DNA of 64,000 nt from Lichenostomus cassidix. Lineage: Eukaryota; Chordata; Aves; Passeriformes; Meliphagidae. Location of the stretch: the NCBI GenBank assembly GCA_008360975.2, contig CM039193.1, forward strand, positions 13,568,501 to 13,632,500, given 5' to 3'. The notes below the pieces were generated by a model. The model had not been told where the DNA came from, made no database searches, and was given only the letters and a program-made list of their open reading frames with translations. The translations under genes were made by a program, and so were the position numbers. Below, in pieces: positions 10,908 through 25,900 of this stretch (position 1 is the first letter of the stretch; each line of letters starts with the position of its first letter).

Positions 10908-13900
10908 CTGAGGGGGGAAAAATCCAGTTCATCATCAGACTAGAAGAAAAGAGGTATCAGATACAAATGCATATCTAAGCATAGTTTGCAAGATGAAAAA
11001 TAGAGAAGCTGGATACTCAAGAAGAGTCCTGCAATATGGAAATTATAAAGGCACACAAAAAAGTGAAAACTCAACAGGAATGGAAAGCCTTGAGCACAAA
11101 CAATATTAACTTTTCAGTTAGCCTGTAGATCTAGCTTGGTGAGGAGAGGCCATTTTCCCTAAGTGGAGGTCCATATATACTAAGCCAATGCTATGCAGAC
11201 CTGAAAAAGAGGATGTATAATGACAGTTGCTGTGCAAATGCAGTTATCATGGCTGGTCACCTCTTGAACAACAGGCAGGAGCCTAACAGGGTGGGGGAAA
11301 TTGTAGAGATCTTCATATTTCTTTGAACTCCCAATGTCTGTGAGGATATATGTAGTAGAAATGCTCAAATACATATAATTTCTAATTCTATAGACTGAAC
11401 ATGGGGACTTGATAATGGCAATGCTCAAGTGCACCTGTAACACACAGGTTAATTAACAATTGGTAATATAAGAGGCCTTGACTCATTATATGTAAAAGGA
11501 GCTGTAATTTGTTGAATTTTACTGGCTGGACAGCTCACCCCAATATATCTGCCTGACCTACAGCAAAACAGAATTATTTTACACTGGACAGCATAACTGA
11601 TCTTGAGCTGCCTGTTACAACATGGACCAGGTTCGTAGATTTACAATATAGAGGGGCTCAGGAACAAGCAACATTCACACTGGCTAAAGAGAAAATGACA
11701 AATCTGGGAATAGTCAGGACTGTGGGCCTTGAGGTTCCAGTAGAAGCCAACAGGAGAGGCAGACCTCAGACCTCCCTTTTTATGCAGTTGCTACTGTTTA
11801 TGAAGTACAACAAAGGTAAAATGCTTTCCTCACGCAAATCTAAATTGGGGTTTAGAAAGAAACTTTTATGATACTATCCTGGATTATATAAGCAGATGCA
11901 GAAGTCTGCAGGCTGCACAAGCATTTCTGAGTTGGACATTCATGAATCCACTTTGAATGCATCAGCAGCACTGCCTCTTGGCCAATGAAAGACATTAATC
12001 CTTTCCCACTGGCAAAAGAAATTCTTCCATCACTCAGGATTCAAGCAGTAATAATTTTAGCAAAGGATGAGGGGAAGGAAATGGGAAAGGATTGATAAGA
12101 AATTCCAAGATCCCTAGGCAGAATGGAAGTTGCAAAGTGCCAGTATGCCTCTTATATGCTGGTCTTGACCCAAAAGCCCATTGGCTAAATTCTATCCACT
12201 TCAGTGCTTCATCACCTACAGCTTTAGCACAGCTCAGAATCAGGCAATGAAGCCAGGCTTAACTAAGAAGTTTTTAGAGTCTCCACCCACTACAGCAGGT
12301 TGTTTTACATGGCTCACAGGCCTTTGGCAGGGTACAAACACTTTAAAGAAACAAGAAGAGGAAGCAATAACTGGGCTTTCCTTATACAAGTACTTTACTT
12401 TTAAACTCACCAAGCAAATAAGGAGCGAAAAGTTAGTAGCAGCTGTTGGTAGCAAGAGGACATCAGCTGATGCTCCTGGATGTTCACTCCTGATTCATCT
12501 TCTGCACCCTGATTTTGTACAGCTTCCTTTAATACAGAACAAATGATTTATTAAACCCTATTCCAAAGGAAGATAATGGCCCAAGAATCCATTTCCATAA
12601 ATTCCACATTTAGAAAACCAGAACACAGTGTGACTCTTTTTCCCCCAAAAATGAAAAATGTCTTTACAGGAGACAAAATTCAATAGCTTTTGGTCAAAAT
12701 TGCTGCCCACTGACCTGGAAGTAGTTGTGCATGTTCTCCATGTGCTTACACATTGGCTTTAGTAGATCAACTACATGCATAGCAACTTCCTTGGGGGATC
12801 TCTGACACAGATGGGAAAAGCCAATATCCTTGTTGCCTCTTTCCTGCAGCAAATCCAAAAGATTAAAGTTGCTTCATCAGCCCTTCTTGAGAATAATTGC
12901 TACATCATAGATTGCTGCCAAGCAGTGCAATTCCTGATGTCATGCAGGGTCAGGTAGGGTCACAGGGTAGCAAAGTTGGCTTCTGCTGAATAAGCACCAC
13001 CAACTCAGACAAGTGGATAACATTTGACTAAAACTGATGTGACACTCAGCTCTCTTAGGTTGGAAAAGATTTTTAAGATCAGAGAATCCAACCCTTAACT
13101 CAAACACTAAGAGAAGGCAGTCTCTGCATGTGGGAATTAAGATGGGTAGAAAAAAAAGAAGAAAGAACAATGAATATTATGGAGCCCATCAGGTTGCAGT
13201 GAATTTCTCAGTTTAATGCAGTGGGACATGCATTTACTTTTCACCTAAGGGCATCAGCAAGGAGTCCCTGTACTCAGGAGGGGTTTCTAAAGCAGAAAAA
13301 GCAGAGACATGGATGCAGCAGCTTCTGCTGGCTGCTGAAGCCATCTGGCCTGACTAACCTGGGCTGCTTCTTGAACAACAGCATAGCCAGTCTTCCCAGG
13401 GAGGGCTAGGAAAAGGGTCATTAGAGTTTTGAGGCTACAAGAGTCCCTGAGTTAAATACCCTTTCCTGAGACATGCAGAGAACCAGATGCTGCAAACACT
13501 TCAAGTAAGAGCAGTGTACACGTCTCTTTTGAAAGAGCAAGTGCTGCTCTGACCCACAGCTGGGTGTCACACTTCCATTCAACTGTTAAATGAAAATAAT
13601 TCTGAAAACCATTTCTCGGGAAAGACTGATGTGCTCTGATGTGCTCTGCCTCAGCCCAAGCCTGGACCCATTGCCTGCTGTACTTGCCTTTGGAAAGGGC
13701 ACCCTCCTTGTGGAGCCCAAGGGCAGCACATGTTCCAGCTTCCAGCACAGATCATCCAGAAGGAAGCAAAGCTCAGCAGGCCCCAGCTGCACAACTTCAC
13801 GAGCCTGCAATTAAAAGAACAGTCAATCCCAGGACCCAGCTGTAACTGTAGTGCCTCCAAAGCTCAAGTTCACCCCCTCTGTTTCCAGTTATGCCTCCTG

Positions 13901-16900
13901 GATTAGTTAACCTCAGGAGGGACTTATTTGGTAGATGCTTGGTTTTATGGCTCCCCCACAGCAGGTATGGGACACTAGTTCTGGTTACTCTAAGTACAAA
14001 GCCATCCTGATGCTCTAAACATAGCTGAGGCAATGTCAGTACAACTTAACTACTGAGAAACAACAGATTCAGATACTTTGACATTGAAAATAAGCTCCTA
14101 AGGATAAAAAGAGGTTTTAAGCCCAGACAGTCACAAAATTCACCAACTGAATAATGGTCAAGAAGTAATTTGAAATAATGCCACATAGTCCAAGAGACTT
14201 GTCAAACAGTCTTCCAGTTGGTCTGTGACCTGCATGCACAGAGACAGCTGTCCTGCAAGGGCAGACCAGGCTGTGCTCCAGCCTGCCATGGCCTTTTCAC
14301 ATTTTATGCATTTACTGTAGCCTGAAAATGAGACTCCAGATGGACTCAGCCTGTCTACAAAGAGGGTAACAAAATTAGGCACTTCTGTTTTCCACAGCCA
14401 TAGCAATGCAGCTTTATACAAACTCTCAGATAATACATAGGACCCTGCTCACTAAGAGCACCTCCATGACACCAGCCCCACATTTGTGCTGTTTATGATG
14501 CCTTAGGACACTTATCTTTTTGCAACACAGGCTTCACTGAGATGTCATAGGTTCTTTCTGATAGGTAATATTTAGCATATGTAACACCCTGTAGCTCACC
14601 TGTGCTCAGTATTAAAGCCCCTTTCTTTCCTTTAGGTCTATACATGTTATACAGTATCTTTCTCCTTTTGTGCAGTATTTACATTAGGTTGTTTTTAACC
14701 TTATTACCTGACATGTCAGCTCTTCTCAGGAAGAGCACTTTTTCTCAGTGCCTTGAAGTACTTGGTGTCAAAAGCTTTCTGAGTCCCCAGCTCACATTCC
14801 TGGACCAACACAGCTTAACACCAACCTGCTGTGCACTTCATTGGAGCAGAGAGGTCCAAGGCTTCTGAGAGAGGCCATTACACAAAGCCTCATCATTGTG
14901 GGTTTAGGCTGTTCCACTCACCTCTGTGTGCATCTCTGTGTCCAGTACAGACTTTGTGAGCAGCCCACAGTGCAGCACAGTGAACACCTCAAGGTCCAGC
15001 TCTCGGAAATACGGGCGATAGCTCTGCAGCTGTGCCAGAGGATTTCCTGCCTCTCTGTCAGCACCAGTCTGAAAAGGAAATGGCAGGAGGGTGGCCTCTG
15101 CAGGGACAATTTTCAAAATTCTGATGGGAAGCAGGTGCCAGAAAGCAGAATTGAACCACTTGACTGTGATTAACTTTGGAATGAGCAACTCCTCTCTCAA
15201 AGCTTTTATTTATGCCTCTATTGCATCTTCCCTAGTGTGTCTTCCTTGCAAATCCCCAGGGATATACACCTACCTTGTCCAGCTCAGAATCAAGCTGGTT
15301 TCCCTCAGAACTGTCCTCTGCTTGAGAACGATCTGCAGAGCCAGCTTTGCTGCCATCAGCCTTCTTTTTCCTTCCTTAAACAGAAAAGCATCTTCAGAAT
15401 CAAAGGTTACACTGTGCTCAGCACTAGACAGCACCTGCAGCCAGGCACAGGCTGTACTTTAATGAACACTAAGAAAGCATGGAGAATGCACAGGTCCATA
15501 GATGAAGTGCTCCTTCAAAACAGTATCTAAAGTGATGGATCCTCCTCTTGTCTGCAGAAACACAGACAAAACTTCCCTTCTGCCTCAATCACTCTTACAT
15601 GACAGGCCCAGACCCTGCACAATGGGTTTGGCACAGGAGGGAAAGGCTTTCTGCTCTGTGGCATCCTGCAGTTGTTCTCATTGAAAGGAATTTGAATTTT
15701 TGTCCACTTTGGCTTAAGGCAGACATGTTCCCAGGAAATGCTAACCCAAACTAGAAATAAATCTAAATCTAGAAACAGAACTAGAGATAGGAAGAACAAA
15801 GCAAGTCTGCTTCAGCTTGAAAACTGAAAGGCAAGTTCTGTGTCTTCTCTGTGGGAGCTAGCAATGGGGAAGAATGAAGGAAAAATTTCCTTGTGCAGCA
15901 GAGCCATGACAAGGTTCCCAAGAAATTGGTTAGGTACAACCTAAAGCTCAGGGCTTTGCAAGGCAGATCAAGACACAGATTTAGTTCCAGATGATTCCAT
16001 CTGGAAACCCATCAAAGAAAGAACTTAGTGATGCAAAAAGTACTTTGACAGGTGAAAGCAATCAATGAAAGCCCTGGATTTTCACAGTTAAATGCTATGC
16101 ATCAGCTTTCCCATGGAGACAGACCATCCAACACCTGTTTGGTGTAGGATATTTTTCCATCTCCACTTCATCTGCAAAAAGAGTTGATGAAGTAAAATTT
16201 CAAGCTAGACAGACTTTGCCAAGAATTTAGTGCTTTAGGCACACATAAGTGCAATGGCTGCAGTACAATCTGCCAGTCAACCCCCATCACATCTATTTGC
16301 ATAAGCATTTTAAATTTTCTTTACCACTCCTTTTTCTGGCTGGACCAGCAGCATTAATGGATGGTACTGCCTCTGGGGCTTCAGAGTCAAAGGTAGCTGG
16401 TGGTGGGACATAGCCAGGGGTTGCTGAAAGAGCCAAAATGTAGAACTTGTGTTAGTTCAGCTCCTGAATGACAACATACAGGCCAGACATGTATCTAAAA
16501 AAAGTATCACATATTTCACTGTCCTGGTGAAAGTGTGGAGTCTGTGCCTGTGAGACAAGGGTAAAAGTTTGTGTGTCTGCTAATAAGCAGTGAGCTGGAA
16601 TAGCTGGTGAGTAGGGGATCAGTGGAGCATATTAGAGGGTCTGGGATCTGGGCAGGCTATTGGGAGATGGACAAGGTGTGTCAATACTTTGCAGATCTGA
16701 AAAAGTTCACATGCTTGTGACTCTAGACTGTGTTATTTGTATGCTCCTCACAGAGGAAGTGATTGAGAAGGGCAGTTTGGACTTGGACAAATTAAAAGTC
16801 TGTCACAATTATACAATGTATAATTTATACAATAATTTATACAATTATAGCTGTCCATGCACAAACTTCTAGGCCACTGTAAAAACACAGTGTGTGTTAC

Positions 16901-19900
16901 CATATGCTTCCTCCATTGATATCTAAGACAATCCCTTTCACTTCACAGTTGGTACAGGCCCAGAATGTACAAATGTTTCATGCTCACCTGCCAAGCATTT
17001 CCCCAGCACATTCTGCAGCTCTGTGATGTTTTGTAATCGAGTTAAAACTTTCCCCTTCATCTCAGCATCCTGTTGCTGGCAGAAAGCATTTACAACCTAG
17101 AGATACAAACCAAACTCACTGAATTAGGGAGATTTGTACCCACTTTGCAACTCTTTTCTGAATAACATTCTCAAGTCCTGAATAAGCACACAACACAGCA
17201 CAAGTGGCCTGTGTGACCAGGTTCAGACTGCATGAACAAAGCTCTTCAGAAGCCCATAAGAACATGGATATAATTGGTGCAATCGATAAAAAACAATACA
17301 GCAACACCTATAGATAAAATATTAATTGAAGAGGAATTAGCAGACAGCACGTTGTCAGGTTCTGTGATACCTGTGGCTCTGGAGACCCCTTGGCACTTCC
17401 CAGATCTGCCAGGAAAAAGGTAGTCCTGGGAGATGAGGAGGACTGGGAATGTGCCAACTCCGCCCTTCTTGTGCTATCAGAATAACCCCAGCAGGGAACA
17501 ATCCCAACCATTGATGTTAGCAAATATATGATCCAAATCTGCACAAAGGCACTGCATTTTACCCTTCTGTCAGCTCACAGAGGTACAGAACAAAGAGTTC
17601 AGAGCATCCCCAAGAAGAAATTCTACAGATTTTCTGGCAGTAGGGCACAACCTTTCTGTTAGGTAACAAAGACCATAGTAAAAGACCACAATATTCCCTC
17701 CCCTCTAGCTTCCCCTCTTCCTGGCTGACCAACCTCTACTCTCCTAGCCTTCCCTCATCCCTCCACTCCAGAACCTGCTGACAAAGATCTACTCACTTCA
17801 CGAAACCAGTTGAGAGCATAGAACAGGAGTGAGCACAGAAATTCACGTTCCTGCTTGGATAGAGAGTCCAGCTTCCCTTCAACCTCCAGGTCAGTCAGGT
17901 ACAGGGGACAACCTGGCACAGAACAAGAAAAATACAGGTTGGACTGTGTGCTACCCATGCTTTGGTCTTTGCATGGACAAGGCCTCTTACCAAAGCCTGT
18001 ATCAATTCCAATGGATTTTTGGAGTAAGGCCCATCAGCCACTCCTTCCCCAGACAGAGCAACTATCTCCCCTGCCTCCCTTCCACTTTGTCGGCACAAAG
18101 CATCTCAGCCTCCTTCACAAACTGTACAATTCTTCCTGCAGCTGCAGGAAATCTGTGCAGATCTGGGACAGGAACAAGGCAGGCAGCCAGGCTCTATAAA
18201 AAGTCCATTTCCCATACCTAGTAAGGCATCAATCTCCTCCAGGCTTCCACTGTTTTGCTCTGCAGTGTAGAGCCTCAGCAGCCGGAAACAGGGTGACAGA
18301 CACATTGGTGACACTACCCTAGGGGGAAAAAAAGAAATGGAGTGGGTCCTATCCATATATCTCCAGAATACCTATCACTTTTCCATTATGTCCTGTGTCC
18401 TCCCCAGGCCACCTTGCCCATGTCTTCTATTTTGCTTCTTGCAAGTCCCAGCAACGTAGAGCAGAAATGCACTATGTGGATTAGAAAGAAACCCTCACAA
18501 ATTAATAACTGGTGTTTGCCAGTTTTCTGGAAAAGCGTATAAGGGCATAAAAACGGCTGTAATGGACAAAAAATGGGGTCAGATTTATTTCTGGTAGAAA
18601 TCAAATTCTGAAATATATCTAACATCAAGAGGAGGAAAAGAACACTGGAAACTGATAAATTCTCTGCCCAGCTCCTTATTAGGCACATAAAGTGCTCCAA
18701 ATGAAAACAATTCCTTTACCTTTGCAGTCATCCCACAGCTAAGTGTCAAAGTACCTTTTACTTTGGTTACTTGCTTCAGCAGTGAGCCTGCCAAGCTCAC
18801 TCTGTGACACCAATGGTAAGAGGTTAATGGCAATTGCTCCCTGACTTTCATCTTCATCCAGATTATACAAGGACTTCACTGGGAACAAGAATGACCTGCA
18901 AGGAATGACAAAGTCTTGCTGGCAATCTCAGTTCTCAGTGACAAAACCATTACCAATGCTTTATCTGTGATTAACATACCCTTGCACTGTGGGGCTGAGA
19001 TCCACCACGAAGTCACTGGGAAAGTCCTCCACCAAACTCTTCCCAAATTCATCCTAATAAGAAAGGAAAAAAAAACTTGCTCAGCAAAGGGGCTCAGGGA
19101 AAAAAGCTCCTACAGCAGCAGTGGAAAATGCAGAAGATAAGGCCAAGCAAAATATCCTGGAACTGTCACAGCAATGAAGCTCCACTGCCTGCGAAGAGAG
19201 CCAAGGCCTGCCTTTAGAGATAGAGCCAGGAAACATTGCTAAGTGTGCACAAGCAATTTCTTCCCTGCTCTTTGGATGTGGGCTTGACTACAAGTTGCAG
19301 AGTGATGTAGAGAGGCACAGCAGCTGGCTGGAAGAGGAAAGCAGCCCACATGTAAAAGGAGATCCCAGCAGAAGAAAGAGCTGCCTAGTGGCCTTCACAA
19401 ACCTCCACCTATCACCATAAATACCATTTATTTATTACCATAAATGACTGTGGCTCTTCAAAGTCCTTAGGGATCAGATAGCCTTAACAGTCTGACCCAC
19501 AAACCAATTTCAATACTAAGTTTAAAGTTCTTTCTATTTTTGTCTATGAATAGGAACAGCATGCTCTGAAATGTCACTTCATTTCCTTTAAAAGACTTCC
19601 CTGCTATTGTATAAAAATTCACATAAAAGAAGCTGTTAAAGCACAATGGGGAATCTGCCACAATCAAAAAAAGCCAAGAGAGATGAATGAGGATCTTGTA
19701 TCTGACCAATCTCTCGCAGAACAAAAAGAGTTCTCAGACTGGAGTGAAATCTTCAGATTGACTGTCCTGCCAATGCTTGAAAAATATCATTTTTCTGAAG
19801 AATTCACGCAAGTGACAAGGTTCAAACTGCTCCGCAGCATACCAGAAGCTTCAAGTCCAAATTGCCCTTCTGCTTCTCAATCAAACTGGCAAATTCATCA

Positions 19901-22900
19901 TAGTACAGAGCCAAGACCTCTGGTGTTTGCTCACAACAGAAGCCCACAAGGTCCAGCAGGGTAGACAGCTGAAAGGAGAAAAAACAGTGCAGAAATAAGT
20001 AAGATAATGGATCCAAGTCAAGCTTCTACCTTAAGTCCTTTTTACATTAATTTATCCTGAGGCTTATTTAAAGCTTCATCTCTAGAGTAACAACCTATGG
20101 TGAATGTTCTTGAAAAGACACAGTTTTAAGAAGGAACATGGGCCTTCCAGTGTCCTGGCCCAGCTCTACCATGAAATAACACAAGAGTCTGCCCAGGAAC
20201 ACCCTTAAATAGTGCCAGTAGAGAAGGCTCTTCAACAGAAGCTAAGGAAAAAGGCTGCTAGGCCAACTCTGAGCAGCAGAAATAGTTTCTCTGGATGGCC
20301 TGAAAGGCACAGCTATCAAAGCTGAGAGGATGGCCATGGTCATCTTTGGCTCACTGAAGCTGATTGTCCTGCTTCTTTCCTTTGTATTTGAAATAATAAC
20401 TGGAGAGAAGACTTTCACTAAATGGCTGCAGTGCTGCTTATCCTGGTCTAGCAGAGGCAATGCCAGCGGGTGCCTTTGTTTCTCCAAACCCATTTTTAAT
20501 AGACTCTTGGCTCTGAAGCCAATGTACAAGAGTCCCAGGCTCAGGAAAGCTAACTCCCAGACCCACTGGGAGTTATTTCAGTTAAGACTGCATTCACCCC
20601 TCTTTGCTGACCATATCCTCCTTGTCTCCCACACTGCCCCAGTTCTTGGTACTCACCTGCCCATCACGCTCACTGTTCAGCTCAGGTCTCTCCAGTGAAC
20701 CACCATCTCCTTCATTCCTGGAAGGAATTGATAACCTTACTGGTGTGGCACAAGACTCAGGAGATGGCAAAACCCATCATACACACAAGGTTCTCTCTCC
20801 AGAAAGTGGAGAATTATGCATGAAAAAGATTTCTTTGGAACAGATTAGGAAAAGACCTGGTGCTGTTTGGAACTTCTCTTTTAGATTTCCCTGGATTCAA
20901 ACATGGGGCACCTAAGGTTATTCAGCCTAGAGTCAGGAGCTGATTTACAGTCAGTCCACCAGTGTTCAATGTTTTTCCAAGCGCTGATGCTGGTCAAGGC
21001 ATCCACAAATAGGCATTACCAAGGAATTTGGGATGCCTTTGAGACTAGCAGCACTGAACAGGCTGGAACATCAAACACTGCAGTCTGCAGAGGAGAGTTT
21101 TACATTCTTGCATTTGCCCAAGATGTGCATGAACTCAAAGGCAATGCCCTCCTGTTTTTGTTTCCCTCCAGGCCTGAACTGAAAGCCATGTTAAATTCAT
21201 CTTTGCTACATTTTCTCTCACCTTTTTAATGCCATGCTGCCTATCATGGAAACAGCACCAATAATACCCATTTGCTTGTGGTTGGGAACTGTGCTGGAGA
21301 GCCATTTCCTGATCACCATGTGCATATCATCCTGAAAAGAGAGATAGACCATGTCCCCACAGAGGTACTTGTGTGCAGCACTCACAGTTCTATTGGCATC
21401 TTCACTTAATGTCACCTGCAAGGGCTACAGGGGGACAGGTTATTGGGGTTACAGCTTTGCTTAAAGAATGCACATTCTAACATTTCCTTTATTATGAAAA
21501 TACTGGTCACAGCTCCAAATAAGGCTGCAAACAGCATTAAAAGTGATTTGCTTTGACTTTGCTCTAACTACTACAGGGAGTTGGTCCAACCTATAATTAA
21601 TAGATGATTATATTAAAAAAAATAGCAGATGCTCTTGGAGCCTCTCATACCCAAACAGCAGCTGCAGAGCTGCACTTCAAAACACTGCCAGCTTCAGGAG
21701 GCTGAGGGATGGAGCAGTTTGTAGTGAAGGTCCAAAGACAAACTGTGCAGTCCAAGGACAAAAGCTTGATCCTCCTGTAGAGATTCTCATGTCTAAGAGG
21801 CATTGGTTTAGCAGTACAGTTAGAGAAGGCAAAGAGGAGGTTGGCTCTCAGGATACTGATTTCTTTGGTGACCTACCCACCCCTGGAGTCTTTGGTATCA
21901 CTGAGGATAGTCAAACTGCCAACCTTGGATCTCCACAGTTACAAACTCTCAGCTCAAAATAAATTCTAGACACTCCTCCCCTTCTTTTCACAACTTCTGA
22001 GGGTGACAGGCAGAACATCCTGATGGCAAATCCTCCTGAACTACAAATCACATTGCGTGTTGCCAAGGCAATTTTCACAAGTTGCACGTAAGAAATTTTC
22101 GGGTGGGAGGCAGGGAAATCACTGAGGAAAGTAGTTCAGAAAGGAGCTAAACCTGCCATACAACTGGAAATTTTGGCAGTCAAGAGCTCAAATTTAACAG
22201 CATGAGTAGGAAGGCCCAAAATGACTACAGACATGTTGTCTTACATGCCACAGACCAATCAGGAGAGGAGGAGCAGTTTTCCTTTATAGTCTCAAGTTAG
22301 CATGTGCAAATACACCCACAACTACAAGCTATGCAGGGACTCAAAGAAAGACAAATAGTCCTAATTTCTAAGAGCTGAACATTATGAACAGGAAGATTTT
22401 AAACCCAGACATCTCTGTTGTGAAATAAATATCTTTGAATTATTTCTATATCTGCTATGCTTGAGGATTCAGAAATCCAGACAAAGGTATCAAATACCAC
22501 CACTGTTATGGTGCAACCAAGTCACACAAAGTATCCTGTACAAGGTGGATTTAGACAGACCAGGTCTGACAATTTCTCATGTTTAAACCAGAGGTACAAG
22601 GGGTGTGAAGTCTACCACTTCACAGTAGAGTCCTCTGCTCTGTGAAGTTCAGTTGTTCTCAGAAGAGAGTCTTTGTTGTCTCTGGTGTACAGAATCTGGC
22701 TGAATCAATACAAATATCTTGGGGAAAAAGCTGAACTGTGCTTTCTGAAGGCTTCCAAGTGATGGAGAAACAGAGCTGCTCAAGGAGGCAGCTGAATTTA
22801 CGCTTTTGCAAGGCTTCGAGGCTCCGCTAGACAAAGCAACAGTCAACATGACACCATGCTGGTGACAGTCCCACTTTGACTGGGACTACCATCAGTCCCC

Positions 22901-25900
22901 TTCCAACAACATGTCTAACAACTCTGCCTTTCTCAGATGTGCAAGAGGAGAGCACCTTTCTGGAAAGATGAGAAGCACATAATCACTGTGAAAAGCCTTT
23001 GACATCAGGGTGGGGGGAAAGTCTGGACCTGCAAGGTGGCTTGCAGCCACTTGGGGAGAAGAGAATTTTAAGCTGAAGGACATCCTGACATCAATCACTG
23101 TTCATGGATGAGGCCAGTATTTAGTTAACCTAGCAGAAGAACCAAGGCACAACTTTCTGTTGTGTTTCTGCTTACCTGAATGTAGCTCCCTTCTTGCCTC
23201 TGGCTGAATGCTAATGTGCTGAGGATGTAGAAGAGCTTCCGGATCTGGCATGGATTCAGTTTCTGTGTGGAGTCTAAAATGGTCTGTAAGACAAGCCACA
23301 AATTAGCTCAAATTATCAAGAATCCCTTTCCATAGTCTCAAAAACATTAATTATAACCTTATGGAAGACAATTAACTTTACCTTTTTTGTACATGCATGA
23401 AAAGGCTACATTCAAATTAAACAAACATAAATGCCCAACTATTGCTCTGGCCTTAATTACGGCAATTCATTTTATCAGAGGCTAAATGGGAAGAACAATT
23501 TGGCTACCATAAGCCTTTTAGGAGTGCTCAGGACAAGTGACAGCTGTCTATTTTCTATCACAGGTTTGGTCAGAGGATTCAAAGTATTTGTCAATCAAGT
23601 AATTAAGAAAGTAATTTCTATTTAACAATCAACCAACTAAACAGCAAAAAGTACACAGCTTTCCCACAGTGTATAATTAAATCAGAGGGTCCACTGACAC
23701 CAAGGGAGCACCAAAATGTCAGAGAGGTATGAGAATACCCACACCCACCCTCTTCAAGGGCTCTTACACACAGGGTATCCTTAAACTACAAACCACCACA
23801 GATAGGGGAGTGTTCAAGGCAAGTACTGCTACATGCATGCTTTGCTATTTACTTTTGGAAATGCTCAGAAATACACATACCTTCACAAAGGTGGCATAGC
23901 GCATCAGCAGGGATGTGTGCTGCACCACCAAATCCGTGAGCACATCCAGAGAAATGTCCAGTTCTGTCTCACTTCCACTGCACACATGAGTCACCAAAGC
24001 AGTCACAACCTCCTAAGGAAAAAGCCCCCAGAGGAACCACAGTGAAATATCTACAGAAAAATGTCTGCCTTGCTCTGCTCATGTGAACTAAGTTGATCAA
24101 ATAAAGGTAATCACAGCAGTCTCTGTGCTTGAGTCACTTGCTACCAGTCTTGCTGTGATTGTTCCCCATCTTCTTCTTGGCCTAGTCTTTGGCACAGACC
24201 TCTCTCCAGAGGCTTCCAACTGCCTGAAACCCTGTCCCCTAAAGGATCATGACATACACTCTAGAACGAAGTGCAAATCCAAATAAAACAGCTGCCATCC
24301 ATCACATTGTACCTGCTGGCAGTAAGAGTCAAAGGCTGCAAAAGCTTGTTTGTACATGCAGCTGCCAAAGGAGACCACAGCTGGGTGTGCTGAGTGCAGA
24401 AACGTCTGAGCAAGGGCTAGGATTGAAGGGAAGAAGTCTTTGATAACCTGAAATACAAACACCATGAAAGAGATTATTGTTGCTTGTTTTCAACACATGC
24501 AATGCTAAGGAAAGTTCAACTCCAAAAAACCACATGACAGTTACAACAGAGGACATGTGCCTTGGGACACTGATTTGGACCAAAAAATTAAAAAACAGAA
24601 GTACATGTACACAACTGGAAAAGTATAAATAATGCAGCACAGGGCTAAATCATCATCTGACAAGATCTTTGAGAGATAAAAGAGTCAGCAGGGTCAGCAC
24701 TGACCGTTGAATGGTTTTGGAAGGCATTCTGCATTAGCTGTTCTGGCATGCAGCCCAATCGGATTTTGCTCCTCAAGACCTTCTCAGCTTGCTTCCTGTT
24801 CCTGGTGTTTGTAGAATGGATTAGCAGCAAAACAATCAGATCCAGAACCTTTTAGAGGAAATAACCATCACTCATTATGCTGAAATATTAAACAGTCCAG
24901 ATAACTCCAAGTCTAAACTGAGAAGAAAAAGAGAGCTCAAAAAGTCCCAACAGTCACAACTGCAGAAAAATCTTATGAGTTCAACAGGACAGAACTAAAG
25001 CAGGATAACTCTGTCCCTTGACGTTAGGAAAGGATGAACGAAGAGTTACAAACAAAATGGATGGTTGTTATACTCAGAACAAGTCCAATACCAAAAGAAA
25101 TACCCATGAAACATCACTGGCAGTGTCTGCTCCAACTACAAAAACGCCTTAATCCACAACCATGAAGAAAGCCCTTGAGAAACCAGGAGAGGACATTCCC
25201 AGAGCAGAAGTATTACCTTATGGTCGGATGCAGATGTGCTGTTCTCAATAGCCTGAGAGGAGAAAAAAAACCAAACAAGCAGACTGTTAAGCTGCAGTAC
25301 AACAATATATTCCAAAACCAAATCAAAAAAGGTAGACACCAAAAGTCTGTGACACCCTGCTCACAGATTCCTCTACAACAGGTCATATCAGGATTCAGAA
25401 AGAAACTAAGGTATTGAGCAATGAAAGGCTGAGGACAAGACAGTCTCATGGTGTACACTGAAATGCAATTTAAAATTAAATTTAGCCTAATACCAGCTGA
25501 TACTGATTTCTAGCAGGACATTTTCAAGTACCATAAGGCTTCACACAGCTCAATCTCAATATATGGATATACATTTTTCCTCTCTTGAAGAATGAAGTCT
25601 GTATCAGTAAACTGAAGGGCTAACATTTGTCTTTTAATATCACATTTGATTACAAGAAAGGATCAGGCTCAAGCTCAACCAAAGAGCCCAAATAAATAAG
25701 GAAACAGGGACTGAAGCATGTATCTTACCTTAATCCATGCTTCAGAGACATCTTTCTGAAATCTCACAGCTAACTTGATCACATCAAAAAGTAGCTTCAC
25801 ACAATTCTGGCTGGTGGTTACTTGGCTCAGTGAAGAACTGCAAATGATCAGAAAGTAGGAAACTTAGTCCCTGCTAATACTGTCACAAAAGGAACAAGGC

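Noticed and set aside
21332..21421. Open extension upstream of the FANCD2 K560 exon
   Set aside because: A consensus acceptor sits exactly before GATGAT, where the conserved sequence begins, and the phase joins perfectly to the 23176-23283 exon. The extension is intron.
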